Assembly: GCA_963693285.1 (NCBI GenBank)
Contig: OY848918.1
Coordinates: 5,709,876 to 5,773,875, forward strand
DNA length: 64,000 nucleotides
Direction: 5' to 3'
Source of the DNA: Xestospongia muta
Lineage: Eukaryota > Porifera > Demospongiae > Haplosclerida > Petrosiidae
This document shows positions 40,346 to 53,701 of this stretch, in pieces. The notes beneath the pieces were generated by a model. The model searched no databases, was not told the origin of the DNA, and saw nothing but the letters and a program-made list of their open reading frames with translations. Each line of letters opens with the position of its first letter. Position 1 is the first letter of the stretch. Made by a program: the position numbers and the translations under genes.

Positions 40346-42451
40346 GGAGTAGTTATCAGATATTTAGGGTTTGAGGGTGCCATTCAGAGAGGGGACTTTT
40401 ATTTAACAAGAAATCTTCAAAGACAAATGATAGTTTAAGTAATGGCATGAAACAACCTATGACCATTTTACTATTAATTAATTAATCATCACATAGTCTT
40501 GAGTCAAGTTCACATTCAAATATGGTACAGGCTACTTTGTAACTAATCATTGCTCTTAAAATTTCCAGCTCAAAAACATTCTATTGCTATTTAAACAATT
40601 AAAATAAAACTGTAATTTAAGATTTATATAATTATATAAATATATATATATACGTATATATACGTATAAAACTTCTGTGTTGCCCAAATTAATAGTAGCT
40701 TATAGCCTGAACTTAGCATATGAGATAATTTGAACAGACCAGTTTGTGATTGATGTTATAGAAGCTAGTTGGTGCCATAGATGAGGAAACCAATGGGAAA
40801 GGACACTGAGTGACAGCCGTTAGCTATCTAAATTTTTAACTCCTTCTTTTCAAGTTTTTATTGCATTTCCCACACTAGCAGAAGTTGCACGTTGTGAATT
40901 GATTACCTTGTCTGGTGAAGCTAAAGGAGATGTTATGAAGTTAGATAGAAGGAACAAAAATAATGAAGAAGAGTGTTTAGGTAAGGAATTTTATTTGTTG
41001 TAAGATAAAAAAGAGACTTACATTAGTAATACGAAATAAACACAATAAAACAAATATTTTGACACAAGCAGACAACTATACTATTTAGTGTCATATTCAG
41101 TATTAGAGAATTGACAAATGTAGCTATCAAGTATTACATTTAGTTTTGGAATAGTACATTTAAAGTACATTCATAATAGACAGGAATCACACTATCCATT
41201 CAACAGTTTCAGATCTATCATTATCACCTTTAAAACAGCCTTCATGAACTTTTGCATCTTTTCTAGCAAGTGTTTTCTTTGTTATACTGATTTGTGATTG
41301 AGTTGATTGTGATATAGTTACTGTAGTTGTTCTTTTCTTCTTAGTATTTAATAAACTGGCTACTAAAAAGGAAGTATTAGAAGAGCCAGCATTGTTAATA
41401 AGGCATCTAATGATAGGAATGTCAATTATCTCATCTATTTTTGTCTCTTGTCAATATTGTTTCAGTTGAAATCTGCTGTTGAAGGATCTGTTGTATTTGT
41501 CACCTTGTCTTCCTCCTATGACTATTCAGACTATGACTGATCTTATAGTCTTGTTAGACAATACATTGTTACTTCAATTACAGTAATCACTTGTTGTAAT
41601 GTATCACAGAGTAAACAAAAGGTACATAACATACTCTCTGTTGTTGTTTAATTATCTTCATGATATAAAATAGAACCTTTTGCATCAGGGTTGAAATTGT
41701 CTGTCCTGATGACAGGGACATCTTTTGCTTAGTGATACACATAGTATACCAGGTGGTCTACTTGTTATTTGTTTATTTTGTTGTCATATGCCACTCTCAT
41801 ATTTATATGATATGATTACATATACAATTTGTTACCATCGATGCATACAACAATCTTGGTGCATCATAGTGTTATAACGTATTGTGGCAATGAGTGATAT
41901 TGTAATTATTGAAATTTCTTAGTTTTCCATATTTCTCCATTACAGCCTTTACTAATTCCTCAAATGTAGACCTATGATTACCAGTTCTTGATAATCTTAA
42001 AGACATAATTTAATACTATAATACATAAGGACTAACCAAGTTCCTTAAAAGTGAAGTGTCCTTGTTTATACTCCTAATGTCTGCTATATGTCTTCACTAT
42101 CTGTTTCATTTATTTGTAGTGTCTGAATCCAGTCAACCAGCTGATGCACTATAACTATATAGTGAAGACTTACCTGTACCACTTACTGTTGTAGAGTTGA
42201 TGAGTCATTTAACATGTTGTCAAATGTCTAGTACTGCTAGTTTGAAAAGTTTTATACAAGATATTATTTCAGGAACTGTGAGTAATAGTTTGATAGTTAT
42301 GAACAACTAGTGTTTAATTGGTTTTGCTGTTAACGTTATTGTGGGTTAAAATTATTAAGAAAGTTGAAGAATTTATAAAGGTGTCTCCTCGAGAAAATGT
42401 AATGATAACTGACTTGTCATCACTCTCTCTCCCTCCCTCCCTCCCTCCCTC

Positions 42452-42525
<74 letters not shown>

Positions 42526-43330
42526 AGTATTAGGGTAACACTGTGGATATAGATTTCTATCTAAATCTTAATCCATTCATGTACCAGTTATGTGATTTAC
42601 AAGATGAAACTTCCATATTAGGAAATAACTGGATGGTGTGAAGAAGATGCATAAGATAAAATGTGCAGAGGAATTGTTGACCTAAAGCACAAAGAGAAGG
42701 TATGTTTGGAGACCCAATGCAGTAAACAATCTGTAACCTGTTTCAGCCTGCATGAACACGCCTCCTTAATTTTAATATATTGTTAAAATTAAAGGGAGGT
42801 AAATGTGGAATAGACATATGATTGTAAAGATAAAAATGATAAATAAATGATATTAAGCTAATGCCATTTTTCTTTTTGTTGTCCATTTGGACATAGCATT
42901 GAGAAGCCAGTTACAAAAGAGATGGATCCAGATATATCTGGTATGGCAGTAGAACTGGACCTAGAGTCTCTATGACAGTAACATTCATGTATACAGATAT
43001 TTCATGTAACTTGGACTTCGTTGAGGGCAAGATGTCTGTTCACATTCTTTGTTGTTGATTTTCTTCTATAGTTGATCAGTGGACTAGGTCACAGAATTAC
43101 AAGCTAACCAACAAAGCAGGTTGATATAATTGGTTGAAAACACTACATACTAGTATTGTCAGCTGTTGAGTGGTATCAAAAACTGTCACTGAAGTTATAT
43201 AATTCTGCTTTAACTATACTAACTTGTTGTTAACAATTTTGGAGCTAGAATAGATAAAATACTGTAATATTTTAATGTATTTAGAAGACTTTCAATTAAT
43301 TGTTAATCACATCAATTAAAAATCAATTAA
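40346..43330. other. Repeat-rich region with unassigned exon-like pieces
   Basis: No gene can be built with confidence. Exon-like pieces on the plus strand are 40872-40979 (CELITLSGEAKGD, between a good acceptor and donor), about 42145-42280 (DLPVPLTVVELMSHL) and 42899-42975 (IEKPVTKEMDPDISGMAVEL then stop). They might be remains of one decayed gene; the first resembles ASH/hydin-type beta domains, weakly. A CT tract fills 42421-42529. Confidence 0.3.
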
Positions 43331-44806
43331 TGTTGGTCACGCGTGATATGAGTCTGCTGTTATTTCCCGCCAAATTGTCACGAGTTTGTGCCTTGTGTTT
43401 GTCGTAATGTAGCATGACAAAGATATCTTGAAAATATTAAATGGACTCCATTTTCAAGGCTTTTTAGTTCACTGACTCCCGTGGGTCTTCGTCGCTACGA
43501 CTCGTCTCTTCGTTCGCCATTTCACTCCTCTTCACGACTCGTCTCCTCGTTCGCCACTTCTCGTTGGATCGCTCCTCTTCGCTGGATCATCCTTTTCGTT
43601 TTCTTTTCTGTTCATTTTTATTTAATTATTATTTTATTTTTTCTGTTCTTTTTTATTTAATCTTTTTATTTTTGTTTGTATTAATCAGTTGATTTCAGTT
43701 CGCTAATTGACTTTTCTCTTTGTTTCTACAGGACTCAATTTGGAAGTTACCACGAGTTGTCTGATGTTCTCTGACGTCTTTGGCTATTCTCTGGTGTTTT
43801 GACTGCTAGTTCTCTGGATGTAAAAGATGAGTCGCTCTCCTGCCTGGTCTCTTCTGTCTTCTTCTTTCAAGCCTTCTTTCCTCTTCTTTTAATTTTTTTA
43901 TTTTTATTTTTTTGGGCTATCCAGCCCATACACTATATACACACTCATACAAATCCTATTAATTATCTTCCCCCTGCCGCCTGGCGGCCTAAAAAAATTT
44001 TTTTTTAAAAATCCTAGGCCGCCAGGTGGCGGGGGGAAGCTCTGATCTTCTAGGGTGCGTGTGTGTGTTTGTGCGTGCTGTGTGTGTTGGTGGTCCCTTT
44101 TCACTTCCTCTGTCTCTCTTCACTCTCTATCCATTCATTGTCACCATCAGTTCATAACAACTCTCTTTTTCTTTCCCTGCAGGAGCAGCACTGGTGAAAA
44201 AGGTGAGCTGTCTCTCCATCCACTTCTCATTAATTCTTTAGTAATCCAGTTGTTATTCTTCTCTTTTTCTCCCTCTATGTTCTCAACTTGTGGACTGACT
44301 GGACTCTTGGGAACTATCTATCTTCTCTTTCCTACAATTACTGGATTGGAGATCTTCACTGGACTTCTTGAGAACTCACTTTTTCTTTATTTTGAATTTT
44401 TATTTGTAATTTTTTTTTCTATTTTTTATTGTTAGTTGTGATTTTTTTCTGTATAGTTTGTGTTGATTTTCATGTTAATTTTCTTTAAAAAAATACTTTA
44501 AAATTTAAATTTGTCAAAGTCAAGTTTAACTTTAGTGAACTAAACTAAAGACATTTATTCAATAATTATAATAACTATTTTATGAAAAAATGAATTAGTT
44601 TAGAATTCAATTTCTTTTCAATCAGTTTATTTATTATACCTACGTAAATCATTTCATTTTAAAAAACAATTCTTTTCTACATTAATTTTAACTAATAATC
44701 ACAAAAAATTAGTTAAAAATCTATTAGACAAAAAGAATTATTTAAAAATCTATTAAAGTGTTTTGCTCGTTAGTCGTGTGCTAATGACTGATTTCCCGCC
44801 ATAATT
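43331..44806. other. Pyrimidine-rich unassigned region
   Basis: The plus strand is strongly T/C-rich, with a repeated phrase (cacgactcgtctc / ctcgttcgcca) at 43497-43565 and splice-acceptor-like tracts at 43725 and 44175. The bases tttcccgcc occur at about 43370, 44791 and 45018. No protein family is recognised. It may be the remains of a mobile element. Confidence 0.35.
43967..44039. repeat. Large inverted repeat (hairpin)
   Basis: Arms 43967-43991 and 44015-44039 (25 bp each) are complementary at 23 of 25 positions around a 23-base A/T loop. The arms are G/C-rich (core gccgcctggcggccta) in very AT-rich surroundings, so either strand would form a strong hairpin. Confidence 0.9.
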
Positions 44807-45012
44807 GTAGTCACGCGTTTTTTTGCTAGTTGCGTACACGTGCTGTGAGTAGTCACGCGTTTTTTGCTAGTTGCGTACACGTGCTGTGAGTAGTCACGCG
44901 TTTTTTGCTAGTTGCGTACAAGTGCTGTGAGTAGTCACGCGTTTTTTGCTAGTTGCGTACACGTGCTGTGAGTAGTCACGCGTTTTTTGCTAGTTGCGTA
45001 CAAGTGCTGTGA
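44807..45012. repeat. 41-bp tandem repeat, five copies
   Basis: Copies are at 44807-44848 (42 bp), 44849-44889, 44890-44930, 44931-44971 and 44972-45012. Each contains CACGCG and, in copies 1, 2 and 4, CACGTG; copies 3 and 5 have CAAGTG instead. The pattern suggests that pairs 2-3 and 4-5 were duplicated as 82-bp units. Confidence 0.95.
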
Positions 45013-45691
45013 TATTTTCCCGCCTGATTAATGTGGTTTAATTTCTGTTTCAGTGTTTTATTTTAATCAAGTTTTTTTAAATATTTACTTTTCTTAATCG
45101 TTAAAATTAATGTTTATTAATCGTTTGTTTCTTGTTTGGTAACTATTTAAGAAGTTTAGGGTTCAGTGTCTACACACAAATGTAATTTCAATTCTTTTAA
45201 TTGTAGATATGATAGAAAATTTATAGCATTAAATTTGTACCATCATTACCACGTAATTTTGAATACAAAATTGAGCATACAATTAAGTTCCATGGCTCAA
45301 CAAGTGTCATAAATGACTCTGATATGCAGTATCAGTTTTTTATTAGACTATCAACAGGTATAATTATGATTAAAATAATTATAATCTTATTTTTATATAT
45401 TTATTAGTTATTTCCTAAACAATGCTCAGGTAAATTACTAACTCTTTTATCATCTACAAGTCTAAAAGACGCGAGATATAATTTTAACCCTTACTTCGTT
45501 ACAATGGCTAATCCAGAAGCCATCTTAAATTAATGTAGGTGTTGCTTACTTTAGTAGCGCCTCTTTACAACTTGAGGTGTGGTTGCTAAGGTAACCTCAT
45601 CAGCTGATAAACAAATTATACCGCTATTGGTATTATGCTTTCTCCTCAAAGTGCTTGAAGGCATAAAAAACAAACGAGTGACCTGTACAAG
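45013..45691. other. Upstream region of dynein-2 heavy chain
   Basis: AT-rich sequence before the DYNC2H1 start codon. It includes a short exon-like plus-strand frame (about 45232-45356, FVPSLPRNFEYKIEHTIKF) of unknown origin. The proximal promoter should lie within the last few hundred bases. Confidence 0.4.
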
Positions 45692-48600
45692 ATGTCAGGT
45701 GACTCTAGAAAAGACTATATTCTAGCCACAATTGGTAATCACTTTGGCTACTCTGTGAGTGATGGGGCGGTAGTCCATATTGCTCAGTCACAGGAGATCA
45801 ACACATTTCTTGACGATGGCAACTGCCCACTTCTAGCTGCTAGACCTGAATTGCTTGAAGGAGTCAAATTAATTCAGGTAATGTTGAGTAGTGATGTAAA
45901 TATACTAACGTTATGTACATTATATTATACTATTTCAATCGTCTGTTTAAAATTATTTTCTTTTTCCATAATTAGGTATATAACTACATTGATTCAGACA
46001 CCAGCGGAGATAACTGGCTCATCTTATTCAAGCTCCACCCATCCATTATCACTCCAGACAATCTCCATTCTAATATTGTAGTCTCGTCACTTTTAGAATC
46101 TCCTCTAGACACCCTCTACCATGCCCTTCAAAAAGTCTTTGGTCCTATTTTAGTCAAAGAAGGTACATGGAGTCGTACAATAGATCCCAAAATTCAAGAC
46201 TTGGTGACTCAATTAGAAGCTGGTCTGGGTACTGTCATGAGACGACAAAACAAAGAAGGTGTGGCTAAAGTATCGGGAGGTCAATCGGAGGAACACACTC
46301 TTGGTATTATAACTCCATCTGATGAGTACCAATTTTGGGTTGAGATTGCTGACTCAAGTACGAAGCTGTCCATGAAAGAGAGAGCACAGTTTTTTCAAGA
46401 ACAACTTCAGTCTTTAGCAACAGAGTTTGTTAACCTTGACTCTCTCTCTTTTGCTGATGCAATGGAACAACTTGATAAAACTCAAGACATCTTGAATGAT
46501 ATCTGGGAACAGACTGATCACAATCCATACCCTGAATCAAGAATGGTCCATCTTCTTGAGGTTATTAGTGGTAGTATTAGCCGTTATGTTCAAAGGAAGT
46601 TGAGTGAGTTAGATTACTGGTCAGGCCAGTTTAACCAGGTTCATACGAGTTTACAAGACGGGTTAATGTTGTGTGAGCGATGGTCAGGAACTTGTGAAGC
46701 TTTGACAACGAAATTTTGGAAACATTGGAAAGGAGGTCCTTTTGTCTCTGAAACATTGACTCAACTAACTAACAGAATTGAAGAGGTAAAGTACATACAT
46801 GACCATTGTATGTATTTACAGTACTCGGCTGCCAGAGTACTACGCACACAGAAGTATCTTCCATATACCATAATATGATAATGTAGCATTACCTTTTCTT
46901 TAAGATACCCTCTATATTTAGGACACTATTATTTATGGAACATGTTATTTTAACATGTTACTAATATACATGTACATGTGTGTTCTCTAGGTTCTAAGTC
47001 TCCGTACTGTACACGAACATCTCCTACGTCTTTTAAGTCCAAATGAGAAGCAAGAATTCCATCTCTCTGACTCATTTTTACCTTTTGCTGGTCTCCATCC
47101 GCTTCAACCTAATCCTTACACAGAGCCATTATGGAGAGCAGCTGTAGCTCAATATGAGAGAGCAATGGCACCTGCCGAAGCTAGGATTGCTGTTAAAATC
47201 CGTGAAAAGCTACGAAGTCTAGAAGCTCAACCTCATCAGTTGCTGAGGGAGTTCCAGCGTTACAAGGATCTTATTAAAAGACCTGCTATAAGTAAAGATT
47301 TAGTTGCTGAAAGGTGAGGATAGATTATCATTGAGTAAGCTAATTATGTCTTTATTACAGGGAGACTCTCTTGGGACAACTCTCGTCCTACATCAAATCC
47401 CTACGTGAAGAGTTTACCAATCATTACATTGGTAGCCCTGCCCATCATAGCCAGCATCAGCTTCAACAAGGCTTTCAGGATCAAGAGACTCCACCCATTG
47501 GCAAGAACCTACCTGAAGTAGTCAATAACATAGTCTGGGCAAGACAACTAGAAGCTAAAGTACATGTCATGTAGATTATATTTGTATGTGTGCATGTATA
47601 TATGTATATATGTATGTATATTTATACATATTAAACTTAAAGCAGTTCCCCTATATATTTAGTTGATGTATATACATAAAGTTGTACATGTATTTCTAGG
47701 TCTCGGAGACTTTATCGACTGTTGAGAACCTGTTAGGTGATCTCAATGGTTATAAACCATTTCAACGTGAAGCTATTGAGTTAAAGGATGAACTCCATGA
47801 TTACCAGAGGGAACAATTTGATGGCTGGTCACGACATACCATAGCTGCCATTGATAGCCGGAACAATCCCCTGAGTTTAGAGACCAGTGGTCGACTAATG
47901 GAACTAGGACACAAAGATGGTAAACTACGTGTACATTATAGCGATAGACTGGTGACTCTTTTGAGGGAAGTAAGACAACTGTTAGCATTTGGGTTCCCTG
48001 TACCGGCAAAGATTCAACATACAGCTGCAACTGCTTTGAAGTTTTATAGACATGCTGTAGTCTTGAAACAGGTACTTGGATTGACGGGTGGTTGGATGGT
48101 TGTAAGGAGAAAGGGATAAATGGACCAACACATTATGACAGGAAGGAAGGATGAAAAGTAACTTAAATAACATTTTTTCTTCTCAATCTTTCTCATTTAG
48201 GTTGCTCACTTTTATAATACAATTGATCAACAAATGATACCCAGTCAACAACCAATGATGTTAGATACTGCCCTTGCCTTTGAACAAGCTATTAAGAAAC
48301 CTAAGACTTCACAGATAAGTCATAAAGATGACAAGGTCCAAGTGACGTGGGACAGTCCCAATGAACTTGAGTCCTACATCGGACAACTACAATCCATTGC
48401 TGATAGACTAACATCAGAGAATAGAAGATTAAGAAAATGTCATACTAATTTAATAGAGAAGGTATTGATCCATTCGTCTGTCTGTCCATTTCTAAATTAT
48501 CCATTTGTCTATCCATCCATTCATTTCCATATTTATCCATCTATATATCCATTTAGACTAACTCCCTGATGGCTATGGATCTTCTCAGACAGCAGCCCAA

Positions 48601-51600
48601 ATGGAAATCCACTTTAATGGAAATACGTCAGATGATGGCCTCCCTTGTACAAGAAGGTTTCAATGCAGCCAATATGAGGCCATGGCAACTCCATTGGGAT
48701 CACCAGTTATATAAAGCACTAGAACACCAGTATCAACTTGGTCTGGAAGCTCTTAATGAACACTTACCAGAAATCAAAGTAGAACTAACCTACAGGTAAA
48801 ATAAGATACTATTAAATGTACATACCTTGACTTTATGCTAGGTATCAACAGTTACAGTTTCGTCCTAGTTTGGAGGAATTAAGGGCCAAGTATTATCGAG
48901 ATATGAAGAAGTTCATTTGTATTCCATTACACTTTAGAGGAGTTGGAGAAGCCACGTCACCAGCTAATACTATCTTCCCTCGACTAATAGATAGAAACGC
49001 TGCCTCCTTCTCTACTGTCTATAGAAAGGTATGTGTGTGTGTTCATGCTTCATACTATACAAATGTTCATGTAACAATCCAACTATCATTCATATCACTA
49101 CATATATAGATGTATGCTTTCATTTATCTGTTCGTCCTTCTAATTTGTCACTCATTTGTCCTTAGGCTGAGGCTCTTTTCTTTCGACTCAATCAAGCTAT
49201 TATTCAATTTAAAGAGTGGGTGGTCCTCGGGTCGCATGACCTTGATGCTCTAGTTGATAAGAGTTGTAAGTCAGTAACAGATTGGGAAAGAAATTTTAGA
49301 GCTCTCAAGATAAGAGGCAGAGATGCTGAAAAACTACCAAAGTAAGACATTTATATGGAGTTATATGACATATATAATATATATGATAATACTACATAAT
49401 GAACATGTATATTATCTGCTTATATTAGCACTATAAAAGTGGACTGTATTACTGTTAATACACTACCTGTCAAGACAGTTATTGATGATCATATTCAGCA
49501 ATTGTATGATGCTCTCATGAACTCTTTACGACGTTCCATCTCTGTCAATGTTCAAAGTATTGATGGGTTTCTCAATGAGGCCTTTGAGTCACTTTTGGTA
49601 AAACCACAAACTGTGGAGGAAATTGGACGTGTTAATGCATTACATCATCAACTGTCAAAACAAAAACCCGAAGTAAATAACAATGTTTGTAAATCTATAC
49701 TCTCTCTCTCTCTCTCTCTCTTTCTCTCAGATTTTTCCATTCTTTGCTGAAGCAGAGAAGAAGAATCGTTTATTACGATCTGTTGCTGGAGGTGGTGTGG
49801 AACAGTTAGGAGAGTTAATGTCACGTTGGGACAAATTTGAACAAATGATGGAAAGTCATCAAAAAATGATACAAGAACAAGTAAACCTATCCTTTCTCTC
49901 TATGTGTCCCTTTAATTTTATTTCTTAATTATGTTCATTTATTATCCACTATCTTACCCCGTTAGGTCAATGTGATGAAGTCAAATTTAGAATCTCGTGT
50001 CAGTGCTTTCAGACAGGAATTAGACAAGTTTTCTGCACGTTGGCATCAGTTAAAACCCAAGGTTATTACTATCTATTATACATTTACAGTATAGTTAATA
50101 TATTATTATACACTTACAGGATGAAGACATACTAGAAGGTGATAGAGAGACTGGAAATATGGCATTGCAATCACTCAAAGAAAGGAGAGCTGAGTTTGAT
50201 GAACTAATGAAGAATGCCAACAGCTTAAAGTATGTGTATTATATTATATTATATTGTATTACATTATATTGTATTATATTATATTGTATTATATTATATT
50301 ATATTATATTGTATTATATTTTATTGATTACATTATATTGTATTGTATTATATTATATTGTATTATTATTGTGTTCATACTAATATCTCTCTCTCTTTCT
50401 CGCTCTCTCTCACTTCTTTCTCAGAGAGGATGCTGAACATTTCCAGATGTCACAGCCAGAGTTTCCACTTATTCAAGAACTCGAACAAGACCTATCACAA
50501 TATGAACAAACGTGGTCTCTATATGAGCAATATTCTAGTACACTGAGTGAAATGGCTAGTCAAGATTGGATCTCTTTTAGGTAAAAAATATAATATAATT
50601 ATATATGATTACATAGTTAATTATTAGGAGTCGTTCTCACCAATTTGAGGATTTTCTTATGGGATGGATTGAGACACTTCGTACTACATCTCCTTCGGGT
50701 CTCACTGTTAAAATGCAAAATGAGATTGAGAAATACCAGGTAAAATGGACAAATGTTTTCTACAATGGACACATAATTGTGTATAATTAATATATACTTG
50801 TACATAATGGATGCATACTTCTGCAGAATAGGTGTTAATGGATCTTCTCTTTATATTCATTTAGAATCTAGTACCTCTATTAAAATATGTCCGAGGGGAA
50901 GTCTTCTCTACTGATCATTGGCATGAGCTATTTCGTATGTTAGGCATGCCAAGAGGGACTACACTAGACAAGCTAACATTTGCTGATGTCATACAACATA
51001 GTTCTTCTATCCTCTCATCATCTGTTGCTCTTAAAGAATTATACAGTCGAGCTCAAGGAGAAGTGTCAATACGAGAGGCTTTGAAGGAACTAGAGCTATG
51101 GGGTGCTTCGACTGAGTTTTCTCTCACTGACTATGAGGACTCACAGGGCAAAAAATTAATGATTATTAAAGAATGGAAAGAGATTGTTAATCAAGTGAGT
51201 TTATTGATCTCTGCATCATTTTGTATTAGCTTGGCATCACTTTGCATTATTTCTTTATTATAAATTGTATCATGTTTGCATTAAAAATTATCAATAGTAA
51301 TTTAGTACAGAGTGAAAATTGATTGGGGACGAAAGGTTATTATGAAATGAGGTAATTTAATTAAGGGTCTTTCTCTTGTGCTTAGGTTGGTGATAATCAA
51401 TGTCTATTGCAAAGTCTGAAAGACTCACCATACTTCAAAGGATTTGAAGACAAAGCTACACTCTGGGAGACTCGTCTCTCTCAACTTGACTCCGCCCTAC
51501 AAGGACTGAACCAAGTCCAAAGAAAATGGGTCTATTTGGAACCCATATTTGGTCAAGGGGCTTTACCAAGAGAGGCTGGACGTTTCCAACGTGTGGACCA

Positions 51601-53127
51601 AGAATACAGGTAAACTACGTGTTTTTTTAATGAAGTAATAATTTATATTTTTTGCTTTTAATAGGAGTATAATCAATAGTATTACTGGTGATAAGAGGGT
51701 ACTTACCCTCGTCAACCAACAGGGTCTACAGTCAACATTGGATACATTGGTAGACCAACTGAACAGATGTCAGAAAGCTCTGAATGAATTTCTAGAGGTT
51801 TGTGATTATAGTAAATAATAGCCACTAGCTACTATAAATATAATGTACTAATGGATACTGTCAAGTAATGATCAATATACAAGAGATGATTGTAGGGATT
51901 GCTACATTCCTACTTTGTTTATGTAACTGTTGGTATTGCCATTCCTCCATTTTTAACATACTTGTAGTACATGTATATATGATAAGTAATGTCCATATAT
52001 ACATTATATACATAATCTAGTTGGTATATAATACACTGATGGTAACAGAATCAATAGCTTAAATAATAAGAGGATTATAAATTGATACATATCAGGAGAG
52101 CTAGTGGACAGTCACTGAATATTTTTAAAAACTGGTCTTGTTTATTAGGAAAAACGATCAGCATTTCCAAGGTTCTATTTTATTGGAGATGAAGACCTCT
52201 TAGAGATTCTTGGTCAGGCTACTCAACCTCAAGTTATCCAGTCGCATTTAAAGAAATTATTTGCTGGTATACACAGTGTTGTGTTCAGTGAAGATGGACA
52301 CCAGATAGTTGCCATGAAGAGTTTAGAAGGAGAAGTGGTCCCTCTTACTAATGCTGTCACTGTCACTACAGATGTAGAGGTACAGCCTGTAATACAGAAT
52401 GTTAAAACACATCTACAATGAAGACACATGTACAATGTTAAAGATGTCTAGTGTCAATATTTGTATTTAAAAACAACTGTAAAGAGGATGCCCCTTAATA
52501 AAGGACAATTGTATTTGGTGGTGTCTAGTAGACGTAGCAGAGAGTTGTTTGTTGGTATTATAAGTATGTCTTCCTTTGTTAGGTGTGGTTGCAACAACTT
52601 TCTGATCAAATGAAGACCACATTACAACTGTTAGTGATTGATTGTGTCCGTAATGGACAGGCAGGAGGATCTGGTATTAATCCTTATAATTATCCTTCAC
52701 AAGTAAGTGTTGATCTCTGTCTCTCTCACATGCACACACAAACATTATTAAAATATTCTGTTTTATGATAGATTTTATGTTTGACTGAAGCCATTTTATT
52801 CACTGAACGTTGTGAAGAAGCTCTAGTTACTGGAAGATTAAACGAACTACTTATTGAGCTAGAGTCACAACTTGATACTTATACTAACACAGAAATACAG
52901 GTACATTAGCTAGAGGAGAGACAATGCTAACATTTCACTCTCTCTCTTTTGCTCACTCAAATAGTCTAGTGAGTTAAGTCCAGCTGCTGTTATGGAGCTA
53001 AAAATCAAGGCTCTGGTATTAGACACTGTACATAATATTGAAATAGTTCGTCAGTTACAAGAGATGAATATCAACAATGTGATGTCGTGGTACTGGCAGA
53101 AACAACTACGATTTTACTTAAGAAGTG
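45692..53127 (+). CDS. DYNC2H1: Cytoplasmic dynein-2 heavy chain, tail and linker only
   Basis: Twenty-two exons with consistent phases: 45692-45877, 45976-46785, 46991-47313, 47361-47559, 47700-48071, 48201-48461, 48557-48795, 48842-49028, 49166-49341, 49429-49672, 49731-49880, 49966-50061, 50120-50229, 50425-50580, 50628-50739, 50865-51194, 51386-51609, 51665-51797, 52149-52379, 52583-52702, 52772-52900, 52965-53127. Together they give about 1650 residues with no internal stop. Match to vertebrate DYNC2H1 runs throughout ([42 protein letters not shown]-like [25 protein letters not shown]-like KQLRFYLRS). Dynein-2 drives retrograde intraflagellar transport. The last exon ends with a phase-1 donor (AGT G|GTGAG) exactly before the expected AAA1 domain; no AAA exon is found to 64000. 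Start chosen because MSGD is the first Met of the conserved N terminus. Confidence 0.92.
50229..50375. repeat. TATTA-type microsatellite in dynein intron
   Basis: An irregular array of tattatattgtatta units fills the intron between the exons ending 50229 and starting 50425. The Tyr/Ile-rich frames over it are artefacts. Confidence 0.9.
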
Positions 53128-53701
53128 GTGAGTTTTGTTGGATGGATGGATGGATCTATGGATAGATGAATGGATGGATAGATGAATGGATGGATGGATA
53201 CATGCATGGATAGATGGTCTAGACAATTGGATGTGAATGGATGGAAGTTTAGTGGACTTGAATAAACCTTCTTGTGGTTATGTATTATAACAATGTGTAC
53301 AACTATATGATGTCAAGGTATATTCCTACCCTTTAAATTTTGTGCTGACTTTGTCAAACCTATTACTAATTAGATTCAATTAATCTACTCATGTCAGAGC
53401 ATGATCTCTAAACATTAATTGTGATTCTAATTCCACACTATCGTCTGATCAGAGCTTAAAATGTGGTTGACACTTCTTTCTTTCTTGCAAGTTTATTATT
53501 TTTTTTAGTCACGTGATAATCACCTTAATTGTAGATAAACATCACATGGTGTAGTTATATCTATGTAGATTGATGGTGTGGGGGCTAAGATAAATAGTCT
53601 AATGTTTAAACAATATTTATTATTTAATAAAAATAGATGTACTGAAATATTACTGACACATCACAAACTTATAAAAATATATACGAACTATTACATTTAT
53701 C
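53128..53701. other. Start of terminal dynein intron or gene end
   Basis: It begins with GTGAG, then a ggat/tggatgga microsatellite (53143-53215). From about 53484 the sequence resembles the region 3' of the neighbouring TRIM pseudogene (about 56641 onward), so it already belongs to the duplicated TRIM unit. There is no coding sequence for a dynein motor. Confidence 0.6.

Noticed and set aside
42318..42533. Ser/Leu-rich 71-residue frame
   Set aside because: Most of it translates a CT microsatellite. The few residues before it may be exon-like but have no support.
43370..45025. Three tttcccgcc sequences as E2F-controlled promoter sites
   Set aside because: They match the E2F core, but they recur in a repeat-rich region with no nearby cell-cycle gene, so shared repeat origin is as likely.
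50159..50436. Tyr/Ile-rich frames in the dynein-2 gene
   Set aside because: They run out of a true exon (50120-50229) into a TATTA microsatellite in the intron.
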